The translations under genes and the position numbers were made by a program. From Litorimonas sp964511495 (GTDB lineage: Bacteria; Pseudomonadota; Alphaproteobacteria; Caulobacterales; Maricaulaceae): a stretch of 64,000 nucleotides of DNA. The stretch spans positions 45,474 through 109,473 of the forward strand of contig CAZEFT010000011.1 in NCBI GenBank assembly GCA_964511495.1, read 5' to 3'. Shown piece by piece: positions 1-7,445 of the stretch; the first letter of the stretch is position 1, and each line of letters begins with the position of its first letter. A model generated the notes under the pieces. That model was not told the DNA's origin and made no database searches. It saw nothing but the letters and a program-made list of their open reading frames with translations.

Positions 1-738
1 GCGAACATAATAGCTCTCACCCAGCCAAAAATGCATTTCTCCGGCATCAGGAGCGTTTGGGTTAAACTCCAAATATTGACTTAAAGCCGTCTGAGCACCG
101 ACAAAATCACCTTCATAAAGACGTTGAACACCAAGCTCGCCCAGTTTTGACATATCATTTTGGACGACCTGATCTGCTTGCGGGTCATAAGCAGGGGGTA
201 AGTCTGATGGCTGCCCCCCCATAACCGTGCCGTCAATGACCAAATCTTTCTCTCTAACCACAGGTGGTCCCGGAACCGGGCTCGGTTGAGCGTTTGGGCC
301 GTTATAAGGCACGGTAGGATTACTATAGCTACCCGGATCTCCATAAGTTATCGGGGCGTTTCGATTTTCAGTCTCCTGACCGACAAGATCGACCGCATCG
401 AGATGGATTTTCATGCGCGTCGAGAGGTCTTGCATGGCACGTACATCGCCAATCAACGCCTCGACCTCCGCTTGCAAATTTTCGCGCTCATATCTTAGAC
501 GCTCTATCTCTCCGGTCAGGCTGCGTTGCGTCGCCTCTAAACTATCCATTCGAGCCAATAACCGTTCTGCGGCCGGATCACCCGTCAATAAACGCCGTTC
601 CAAGACTGTAAGGCGTTGGGCTAATTGTGCATTTTGAGCGGCCAATTCGCGTTTGGACTGCGCTTCGGCAAAAGTCCCTGCGAACAGGAAAATCAGCAAA
701 AGAGAAACAGATAATAGGATACGGGTCAAAGAGGCCAT
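1..738 (-). CDS. cpoB: Tol-Pal system protein CpoB (YbgF), partial: C-terminus beyond the window
   Basis: The frame is open for 246 codons from an ATG at 738 and runs off the window edge. The protein starts with a signal peptide (hydrophobic stretch, then AEAQS). A heptad-like coiled-coil region follows, rich in Leu, Glu and Arg, as in the CpoB trimerisation domain. After a Pro/Gly/Asn-rich linker the visible end reads ALKQYLEFNPNAPDAGEMHF, a TPR-type repeat. CpoB is periplasmic and couples outer-membrane constriction by Tol-Pal with peptidoglycan synthesis. It is the last gene of the tol cluster, 116 bp after pal. Confidence 0.9.
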   Translation of the reverse strand, partial: MASLTRILLSVSLLLIFLFAGTFAEAQSKRELAAQNAQLAQRLTVLERRLLTGDPAAERLLARMDSLEATQRSLTGEIERLRYERENLQAEVEALIGDVRAMQDLSTRMKIHLDAVDLVGQETENRNAPITYGDPGSYSNPTVPYNGPNAQPSPVPGPPVVREKDLVIDGTVMGGQPSDLPPAYDPQADQVVQNDMSKLGELGVQRLYEGDFVGAQTALSQYLEFNPNAPDAGEMHFWLGESYYVR

Positions 739-759
739 AAAGTGTGCTCTAAATAAGAA

Positions 760-785
760 GGTCGGCTCAATACTCTGCGCCGACC
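760..785 (-). terminator. Hairpin between pal and cpoB (possible attenuator)
   Basis: A 7-bp perfect stem, GGTCGGC (760-766) with GCCGACC (779-785), encloses a 12-nt loop. Read on the minus strand it is followed by TTCTTATTT, so it could act as a weak terminator or attenuator that lowers cpoB expression relative to pal. The U-run is interrupted, so this is tentative. Confidence 0.35.
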
Positions 786-854
786 TAACGTTACATCTTT
801 AATAACGGTTTAAGAGGGCTGCCCCTCAATGTTCAACTGTTATGGAATCCTGTG

Positions 855-1427
855 TCAGGATATTCCGCCGAGGGTGATATTGGTAAATCCGTTGCGGTTT
901 CGCGCCCAACCTTCTTCGGTTGATCGCCCGTCAATGGGTCTCTCTTTACCATAGGAAACAGTCGTTAAACGCGAAGCCGCCACACCTTGGCTGACCAAGA
1001 AAGCTTTGACTGCTTCGGCCCGACGAGCCCCCAAAGCGAGGTTATATTCACGGGTTCCGCGTTCATCTGCATGACCTTCGATAACGGCTGTGATGTTATC
1101 ATAAGCTTTGAGCCAATTGGCTTGCGCCGCGAGGGAGTTTCTTGCCTGTGGCGTCAATGTGAATTGATCATAACCGAAATAGACGCGGGGATCACCGCCA
1201 GAGCGATACGCGAAATCAGCAATTGAGCCCGGTGCCGGAAGATTTGGATCAACAAAGGGAACCGGATCGGGCGCGGGTGTTCGAGTGACGACTTCAGGCA
1301 CAGGGTCGGGTTGAACAGGCGGGGCAGTTCTGACAGGCTGCACAACAGGCTCAGGCTCTGGCGCTGTCGCACAAGCCACAAGGGTAAGGCCCAACCCAAT
1401 AGACGCGAATAATTTCACTGACCGCAT
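855..1427 (-). CDS. pal: Peptidoglycan-associated lipoprotein Pal
   Basis: This outer-membrane lipoprotein anchors the Tol system to peptidoglycan. The start at 1427 gives a lipoprotein signal with lipobox LVAC and acylated Cys at residue 19; the longer frame to 1535 would add 36 implausible residues. A Pro/Val-rich linker follows. The OmpA-like domain begins around VYFGYDQF and contains GHADERGTREYNLALGARRA, the peptidoglycan (diaminopimelate) binding segment. At 190 residues the length is normal. It lies downstream of tolB on the same strand, 168 bp away. Confidence 0.96.
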   Translation of the reverse strand: MRSVKLFASIGLGLTLVACATAPEPEPVVQPVRTAPPVQPDPVPEVVTRTPAPDPVPFVDPNLPAPGSIADFAYRSGGDPRVYFGYDQFTLTPQARNSLAAQANWLKAYDNITAVIEGHADERGTREYNLALGARRAEAVKAFLVSQGVAASRLTTVSYGKERPIDGRSTEEGWARNRNGFTNITLGGIS

Positions 1428-1595
1428 TGATTTTTTCCTCTCTCTTTTACTATCCCCTCTCTTAAAGAAGGTGAATGAGGCAAAATCAAGGTCTGAAGCC
1501 TTAAATTCAATCAATGTGCCCCATTTCCATATCAAACTTCCGTGTCCGCAAAAGAGGCACGAATACCGTTACGTCTTACTGATCTTGGTAAACCA

Positions 1596-2924
1596 CTAAG
1601 GTAAAAGTGGAGACCAAGCCGGATCAGATGCTTTTCCGGGTGTCCTGACCCGACGCAGATTTTGTCCGGTCAAATCGACGGACCAAATTTCTGAAGTCGC
1701 ATTACGGCCCCTCGATTGTCTTGAAAATGCAATAACGCGTCCATTGGGTGACCAAGTCGGCCCCTCATCCAAATAGCTTTCAGTCAATATACGTTCATTT
1801 GCGCCATCAGGATCCATGACACCGATAGAGAAACGTCCGTTTAAGCTTCGGACGAAAGCAATTTTATCGCCTCTCGGTGACCAAACGGGTGCACTGTAAC
1901 GACCTTTCCCAAAACTAATCCGTTTTTGGTTTTGACCATCTGCATCCATGACATAAAGCTGAGGCGAACCACCTCTGTCCGAATTGAAGACCAGTTTGCG
2001 TCCGTCGGGAGAAAAACTACCTGAGACGTCAATCGCTGCATTTTTGGTTAAGCGAGTGGTAGATCGCGTATTTAAGTCCATCAGGTAAATATCTGAATTC
2101 CCTTTTCGTGACATAGACATAACTAGTTTCTGCCCGTCGGGTGAAAATGTTGGCGCAAAAGTCATGCCGGGAAAATTGCCCAATAGCTCTCTCCGACCGG
2201 ATTCTATATCCAAAAGATAAACTTGCGGACGAATATTTTCATAGGACATGAATGTGATTTTTTGACTGTTCGGAGAGAAACGAGGCGTGAGCACTATATC
2301 TGATCCAGCCAAGAGGAATTGTGGGTTCGCACCATCCTGATCCATAATCCCCAACCGTTTCTGGCGATTTGTTTTGGGCCCTTTTTCGTCAATAAACACG
2401 ATTCGAGTATCAAAATACCCCTCTTCACCTGTCAGAGCTTTATAGATGGCATCCGAAGCTTTATGCGCGGTTCTGCGCCAGTTCTCGGGAGTTGAGGCCA
2501 AACGGATACCGGCCAGTTGTTTTCCGGCGAAAATATCCCACAGGCGAAATTCAACGCGAATACGGCCCGCATTTTCTTCGACGATACGGCCTGAGACCAG
2601 AGCCTGTGCCTTAATCACTCGCCAGTCAGCATAGCTAGGTTCATAGTCAATATTGGTCTGTTTCTCGATAAAACTCTGCGGATCAAGCGATTTGAAGAGA
2701 CCGGAGCTTTGCAAATCAGCACGGATCACTTCGGCTACTTGCTCTCCTAAATTTCGGCCAGTTTGAGATTGAGACAGAAAATCCGGTACCGCAATCGGCG
2801 TCGGCTCAACATTTCCTTTGGTAATATCAATCTCGATTTGCGCGTGCGCGGCAGTCGAGAATAAGACCAGACAAAGAGACAAAATTGTCAAACGAAGCGA
2901 AGCAATGAATGGCAGAATGTTCAT
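1596..2924 (-). CDS. tolB: Tol-Pal system beta-propeller protein TolB
   Basis: This periplasmic protein binds Pal and TolA. It has 442 residues with a signal peptide ending near AAHAQ, an N-terminal alpha/beta domain (about 30-165), and a C-terminal six-bladed propeller. The blades show repeated PD40/WD40-like motifs such as SPNSQKITFMS, SPDGQKLVMS, SPDGRKLVFNS and SPRGDKIAFV. Length and domain order match the family. It sits between tolA (42 bp upstream) and pal. Confidence 0.96.
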   Translation of the reverse strand: MNILPFIASLRLTILSLCLVLFSTAAHAQIEIDITKGNVEPTPIAVPDFLSQSQTGRNLGEQVAEVIRADLQSSGLFKSLDPQSFIEKQTNIDYEPSYADWRVIKAQALVSGRIVEENAGRIRVEFRLWDIFAGKQLAGIRLASTPENWRRTAHKASDAIYKALTGEEGYFDTRIVFIDEKGPKTNRQKRLGIMDQDGANPQFLLAGSDIVLTPRFSPNSQKITFMSYENIRPQVYLLDIESGRRELLGNFPGMTFAPTFSPDGQKLVMSMSRKGNSDIYLMDLNTRSTTRLTKNAAIDVSGSFSPDGRKLVFNSDRGGSPQLYVMDADGQNQKRISFGKGRYSAPVWSPRGDKIAFVRSLNGRFSIGVMDPDGANERILTESYLDEGPTWSPNGRVIAFSRQSRGRNATSEIWSVDLTGQNLRRVRTPGKASDPAWSPLLP

Positions 2925-2966
2925 AGGGTTACGCTATCAGTTAAAGGCGAAGGATACAATCGGCCG

Positions 2967-3809
2967 TTACAATTGCGGCGCAAAGTTCAGAGTCAATTCA
3001 CGCCACTCAGCATATTTCTCCTTAGGCAAAAAATCATAAGGCGCGCAAGAGGGGTGAGAGACAGCACTCACGGCGCGTTGTTCAGCAACATCCCAAAAGG
3101 GGTTACCCGGATCACGACGGCGAGAGGCCTCACGATTAACCACGCGGGCGCTTTCGACAAAGCCGCCCGGTAAAAGACGCACTTCAACGCTTACAACCAA
3201 TTTTTCGGGGTTGCGGGCATCTGCCGGCATACGCCAACAGGCATACATTGCCGATTTCAATGCATCCATTTCCGATAATGTCATCTCAGTCCCAGCCCCT
3301 GAACCGGATCGTGCAGATTCGGCAAATCTCAAGCGGTTCTGCTCATGTTGCAAAGTAATCTGTTGGTTAGCTTCGGGTGCGGTAGAGCGGGACTTATTGA
3401 CGATGCCGGAAATTTTATCCAAATCAAATATGGGTGCGTTGTCATTAGCCCTATCAGATGTCTCCTCGCTCGGACGATTTGCAGGCTTTAAAGAGGGATC
3501 ACGTATAATGGCCTCTGCCCTTTTCTCTTGAGGGGCTTCAGTACGTTCGGAAAAATCATCATCCTCCTCTTGCGCATTTTGCATAGGCGTTTGCAGAGTC
3601 ATGGGGGCATCAGGTTCTGCTTCCGGCTCGGTCACAGCGTCAGATCGTCGGATAGCGGCGCTAATATTGGTGTCCTCACTGAGAGTGACCAGTTCAATCG
3701 GGATGATACGACTATCTTCAAAAGGTTTAGCCTTGCCTGAAAAAACCAACAATCCCGTACCAAAAACGGCGCTGTGAAGGATAAGGGATATGGGCAAACC
3801 CAATTTCAT
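2967..3809 (-). CDS. tolA: TolA-like energy transducer (cell-envelope integrity protein)
   Basis: The protein has 280 residues with one N-terminal membrane segment (LISLILHSAVFGTGLLVF region). A long acidic, Pro- and Glu-rich periplasmic linker follows, and a C-terminal domain of about 90 residues (MYACWRMPADARNPEKLVVS onward) resembles the TolA/TonB C-terminal fold. It should pass proton-motive energy from TolQR to TolB-Pal. The assignment rests on position between tolR and tolB and on the C-domain. The linker is shorter and less helical than in enterobacterial TolA, which is common in alphaproteobacteria. Confidence 0.88.
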   Translation of the reverse strand: MKLGLPISLILHSAVFGTGLLVFSGKAKPFEDSRIIPIELVTLSEDTNISAAIRRSDAVTEPEAEPDAPMTLQTPMQNAQEEDDDFSERTEAPQEKRAEAIIRDPSLKPANRPSEETSDRANDNAPIFDLDKISGIVNKSRSTAPEANQQITLQHEQNRLRFAESARSGSGAGTEMTLSEMDALKSAMYACWRMPADARNPEKLVVSVEVRLLPGGFVESARVVNREASRRRDPGNPFWDVAEQRAVSAVSHPSCAPYDFLPKEKYAEWRELTLNFAPQL

Positions 3810-3838
3810 GCCGAAGCGATAAACCTTTCTTTGTGGCC

Positions 3839-4291
3839 TTATTGTGACACAGGGTCTGTTACTAGACCAATATTGGAGAAACCAGACGCGTTGACACGCG
3901 CCATGACTTTCATAACTGCGCCATAATCAGAGTCCTCATCTGCTCTCAGATAAATCCGTTCTTCATAGCCATTTGTAGCAATGGCAGAAAGGCGTGGAGC
4001 CAATTCATCCAATGTCACTTGCGTATCCTGAATAAAAATTGAACCGGTTTCATCAACAGAAATTGTAATCGGTTCATTTTGGCTCGGCAGGCTTTTGGCA
4101 TCGGTTTTAGGCAATTCCAAAGGCACACCAACACTTAGCAATGGCGCAGCCACCATAAACACGATTAGCAGAACGAGCATAACGTCCACCAAAGGCGTCA
4201 CATTAATATCGGCGTTCAATCCACCCCGACGATGACGCCTACGGGAGGCTCCTCGCCCACCTCCACTTTGACGGCTTATGGAAGCGCCCAT
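3839..4291 (-). CDS. tolR: Protein TolR (ExbD family)
   Basis: This 150-residue inner-membrane protein of the TolQR proton channel has a basic Arg/Gly-rich cytoplasmic start. Its single transmembrane helix contains VDVMLVLLIVFMVAAPLL, which carries the conserved Asp needed for proton use. A periplasmic ExbD domain follows (PLELPKTDAKSLPSQNEPI onward). The start codon lies 2 nt after the tolQ stop, so the two genes are probably translationally coupled. Confidence 0.95.
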   Translation of the reverse strand: MGASISRQSGGGRGASRRRHRRGGLNADINVTPLVDVMLVLLIVFMVAAPLLSVGVPLELPKTDAKSLPSQNEPITISVDETGSIFIQDTQVTLDELAPRLSAIATNGYEERIYLRADEDSDYGAVMKVMARVNASGFSNIGLVTDPVSQ

Positions 4292-4293
4292 GG

Positions 4294-5034
4294 CTATGAA
4301 CCCTTGCTGATTTTACGTGACAATATAGCCGACAATTCATCCGCATAACCTTCGATGCGCCCACCATAGGAATCGAGATCTGCCGTGAATTTATTATAGA
4401 AAACGAGGGCCGGTATCGCAGCAATCAGTCCTAAAGCTGTCGCAAACAAGGCTTCCGCAATCCCAGGGGCCACAACGGAGAGATTGGTGTTCTGGCTGGC
4501 GGCAATCGCGCGGAAAGAGTTCATAATTCCCCAAACCGTGCCGAACAAACCGACAAAAACCGAAGAAGACGCTACAGTCGCTAAAACAGACATCCCTTTC
4601 TCCGCTTTCGCCATTTCGCGGTTAATCACCAAATTCATAACTGAGTCGATCCGTTGCCTTGTACTTTTCAGCGCCCCTTCGGTGCGCGGCGTGGTTAGGC
4701 TCTCATTATATTCACGCATAGCCGCAGAGAATATGCGGGCCATCGGATCACGTGTATCACTGCCCAAAGAGGCTGAAAGATCATCTAATGTTCGACCGGA
4801 CCAAAATGTATCTTCGAAATCTGTTGCTTTGCGTTTGAGAACATAGAGCATGAAGGCCTTATTCACAGCTACTGTCCATGACCAAATAGAAGCAATTGCC
4901 AAGAGTAACATCACGCCTTTAACAACCCAATCCGCTCTCAAGAAGAGTGACCAAAAAGAAAAGTCGCCGCTTGAAACGGGACCCAACGACGAGGCCTGAA
5001 CGAGCATTTGGAACATCATGGGGTCTGCCGACAT
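4294..5034 (-). CDS. tolQ: Protein TolQ (MotA/TolQ/ExbB proton channel)
   Basis: This protein has 246 residues with three predicted membrane helices: one near residues 25-50 and two in the C-terminal half. The latter region, VASSSVFVGLFGTVWGIMNS, is the classic TolQ/ExbB channel signature. With TolR it forms the proton-driven motor for TolA. It is the first gene of the cluster here. The thioesterase gene ybgC that often precedes tolQ is absent from the 268-bp upstream gap. Confidence 0.96.
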   Translation of the reverse strand: MSADPMMFQMLVQASSLGPVSSGDFSFWSLFLRADWVVKGVMLLLAIASIWSWTVAVNKAFMLYVLKRKATDFEDTFWSGRTLDDLSASLGSDTRDPMARIFSAAMREYNESLTTPRTEGALKSTRQRIDSVMNLVINREMAKAEKGMSVLATVASSSVFVGLFGTVWGIMNSFRAIAASQNTNLSVVAPGIAEALFATALGLIAAIPALVFYNKFTADLDSYGGRIEGYADELSAILSRKISKGS

Positions 5035-5317
5035 AATCAGGGGCCTTTTCGCTTAGACGAATCACAAAGTCTCTTCGTCGAATACTTCATTATTTCACAA
5101 GGATAGTCACAGCCACGGCATGAGACCAATTAACAGGCTGTAACGTCTTCCTTATTTCGCTCTAAACACATAATTTGGGCTTGGAAAGAAAGTGTTAACC
5201 CTGTTGAGAAAAGCGCCCCTACCCATGAAAATATGACATATCAGTCAAACACTCACATTAGCCATAGTTTGGTCATGTTTAACAGTATAGGGTATAGGGA
5301 ACATGATGGAGACCTCT

Positions 5318-5698
5318 ATGCGCCGCACAGCTTTCTTAGCCTTGTCAACAGCCGCCTTTCTGAGCGCCTGTACAACGACGCCTCTGCCTGAGGCTCCGCA
5401 AATCGTTATTCCGCCAGAGCCTATACAAACTTGTGTGTCCGTCTCGGTTTTACAAAAGGTCACAATACCGGCTGAAACCGTGACTCGTTATGCCACAACC
5501 ATGATCGATAATTCACCTTATGCGCCGATTGAAACAACCGTAAAGCAAGTCCGTGTCGTTAAACCGGCTCAAATCATCTATGTTGACTCCGAAGGAGCAG
5601 AAGTCATCGATATTTGCGAAAAAGAAATCGAAATTGGTGAAACCGGCCCAGGTGTTGGTGAGATGCTCTCAGAGGACATTACCGAACCGAAGGGTTAG
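5318..5698 (+). CDS. Small predicted lipoprotein of unknown function
   Basis: I do not recognise the family. The ATG at 5318 gives a standard lipoprotein signal with lipobox LSAC and a TTTP start of the mature protein. An alternative in-frame ATG-ATG at 5303 is also open; GGAG at 5308-5311 favours 5318. The mature part of about 108 residues is rich in Glu, Val and Pro, has two cysteines (IQTCVSVS and DICEKEIE) that could form a disulfide, and ends acidic. It is transcribed away from tolQ and faces the gene at 5714. Confidence 0.75.
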   Translation: MRRTAFLALSTAAFLSACTTTPLPEAPQIVIPPEPIQTCVSVSVLQKVTIPAETVTRYATTMIDNSPYAPIETTVKQVRVVKPAQIIYVDSEGAEVIDICEKEIEIGETGPGVGEMLSEDITEPKG

Positions 5699-5713
5699 TT
5701 TCAGCTAAAGCTT

Positions 5714-6025
5714 CTAATCCAATAGGTCTGAGGTCACATGCCCGGCCCAGAGCACTTGACTGGGACGGCAAAGTTCTGCCCACGCCATGCGCATATTTAC
5801 GAAATTCTCATCAGGGACGATATTATCTGCGGCGTCGAAGACATCTTTGCCGGGCCATTGCGCATAAGCATAAAACGCGCCGTCCTCGCCTCGATGTAGA
5901 CGCGAGCCCAAAGCTCCTGCTTTGGACTTGAAAAATTCTGTCATACCACTCCAACAAGCAATGAAGCGCTCGGCATTTTCATCTGTCGGTTCGTACAATT
6001 CAAAACGATATGAGAGACAATACAT
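5714..6025 (-). CDS. Antibiotic-biosynthesis-monooxygenase-like (ABM fold) protein
   Basis: This 103-residue soluble protein starts with a beta strand (YCLSYRFEL). A helix with FIACWSGMTEFFKSKAGALGSRLHR and a strand with AFYAYAQWPG follow, the pattern of small dimeric ferredoxin-like ABM-domain proteins. No catalytic residues can be assigned, so enzymatic activity is open. It lies 8 bp downstream of the gene at 6034-6255 and probably shares its transcript. Confidence 0.62.
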   Translation of the reverse strand: MYCLSYRFELYEPTDENAERFIACWSGMTEFFKSKAGALGSRLHRGEDGAFYAYAQWPGKDVFDAADNIVPDENFVNMRMAWAELCRPSQVLWAGHVTSDLLD

Positions 6026-6033
6026 TGAGACCC

Positions 6034-6255
6034 TTATTTCTTATTAGGTAGGCACACGCCTTTATTTTTATCGAAGACCCGTCCTTTTTCCACACAATCG
6101 GATGAGCAGATATTTTGGTCGTAATCCCAAGCCTCACCCGCATCCAGACAACTGTCAATTTGCACAAAACGGTGGTTCATAAAGACGGAACCCGCAATCA
6201 GAACGACCATCAACGCGGCATAGAGTAGCAATTTTTGTTTACGCTCAAAGCTCAT
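6034..6255 (-). CDS. 73-aa membrane-anchored protein with a duplicated Cys motif
   Basis: The family is unknown. Residues 1-8 are basic, residues 9-26 form one membrane helix, and the rest is probably periplasmic. That part carries two tandem copies of C-x3-G-x2-[W/F]-D-x5-C, at residues 36-50 and 54-68, separated by three residues. Each copy could close a small disulfide loop. The gene lies between prfA (upstream) and an ABM-like gene (8 bp downstream), on the same strand. Confidence 0.75.
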   Translation of the reverse strand: MSFERKQKLLLYAALMVVLIAGSVFMNHRFVQIDSCLDAGEAWDYDQNICSSDCVEKGRVFDKNKGVCLPNKK

Positions 6256-6360
6256 TCACTCAGGCTCACTCATTTAGACTTATTTATAGCACTCATATCT
6301 CAAATCTTCACGACTGACGTTCAACTCGTCTGGATGTGCGGTAAAATCGAGTATTTTGAT

Positions 6361-7428
6361 TTAGCTCTGCATTTCCATTTGCGCCAAACGCGCAGCTTGG
6401 TCTTCGGCCATAAGAGCGTCAACCACATCACCCAACGCATCACCCGCAATGATTTTATCGAGATTATAAAGCGTTAAACCGATACGGTGATCGGTCACGC
6501 GTCCCTGCGGATAATTATAAGTCCGAATACGTTCTGAACGGTCACCGGAGCCAACTTGTCCGGCCCGCTCTTCTGCGCGCTCGGCATCGATGCGCTGTTT
6601 TTCTATATCGTATAGCTTCATTTTCAGAAGCCGTTCCGCATTGGCGCGGTTCATATGTTGAGACTTTGCATCACAGACCACAACCACACCAGTCGGCACA
6701 TGGGTCATACGCACAGCCGAATCCGTTTTATTAACGTGCTGACCGCCCGCTCCTGAGGCGCGCATTGTATCAACACGCACATCACTCATGGAAAAACCGA
6801 TATCCACGTCTTCGGGTTCGGGCAACACGGCAACAGTCGCGGCGGAGGTATGAACACGACCCTGAGTTTCTGTAACGGGAACCCGTTGAACACGGTGTAC
6901 ACCAGATTCAAATTTCATTCTGCCGTAAACGCCTGCGCCCGTAACGGAAGCGACGATTTCTTTATAGCCCCCCATATCGGCCTCGGATTCACTCTCGACT
7001 TCGACTTTCCAGCCTTGAGTGGACGCATAGCGAGCATACATGCTGAACAAATCTCCTGCGAAGATGGCGGCTTCATCGCCCCCTGTCCCAGCGCGAATTT
7101 CCAATACAATTGACGCATTATCGTCTTTGTCTTTGGGCAAAAGCAGGAGAGAGACTTCTTTTTCAAGGGCGGGCAAGCTGTCTTTCAAGCCTTGCAGCTC
7201 ATCTTTGGCCATAGCGGCCATTTCAGGGTCATCCATCATCCCTTCGAGATCCGCCATTTCAGAACGCACATCACGAAGTTTGCGAACACCATCCGCAACG
7301 GGTTTCAGCTCGGCATAATCCTTGCCAAGCTGCACGATTTCATCGCTATCCGTTGTCGCCCCCATACGCGCTTCGATTTGTTCAAAACGATCGAGAACTT
7401 GAGCCAGTCTTATATCGGGAATATGCAT
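6361..7428 (-). CDS. prfA: Peptide chain release factor 1
   Basis: This 355-residue class-I release factor reads UAA and UAG. The peptidyl-hydrolysis motif GGQ lies at residues 228-230 (RASGAGGQHVNKTDSAVRM). The codon-recognition tripeptide is PVT at 184-186, the PxT form of RF1 rather than the SPF of RF2. The usual partner gene prmC, which methylates the GGQ glutamine, does not follow; a small membrane-protein gene is downstream instead. It is 17 bp downstream of the TonB receptor gene. Confidence 0.97.
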   Translation of the reverse strand: MHIPDIRLAQVLDRFEQIEARMGATTDSDEIVQLGKDYAELKPVADGVRKLRDVRSEMADLEGMMDDPEMAAMAKDELQGLKDSLPALEKEVSLLLLPKDKDDNASIVLEIRAGTGGDEAAIFAGDLFSMYARYASTQGWKVEVESESEADMGGYKEIVASVTGAGVYGRMKFESGVHRVQRVPVTETQGRVHTSAATVAVLPEPEDVDIGFSMSDVRVDTMRASGAGGQHVNKTDSAVRMTHVPTGVVVVCDAKSQHMNRANAERLLKMKLYDIEKQRIDAERAEERAGQVGSGDRSERIRTYNYPQGRVTDHRIGLTLYNLDKIIAGDALGDVVDALMAEDQAARLAQMEMQS

Positions 7429-7445
7429 GAGGGCGGGTTAATCCG

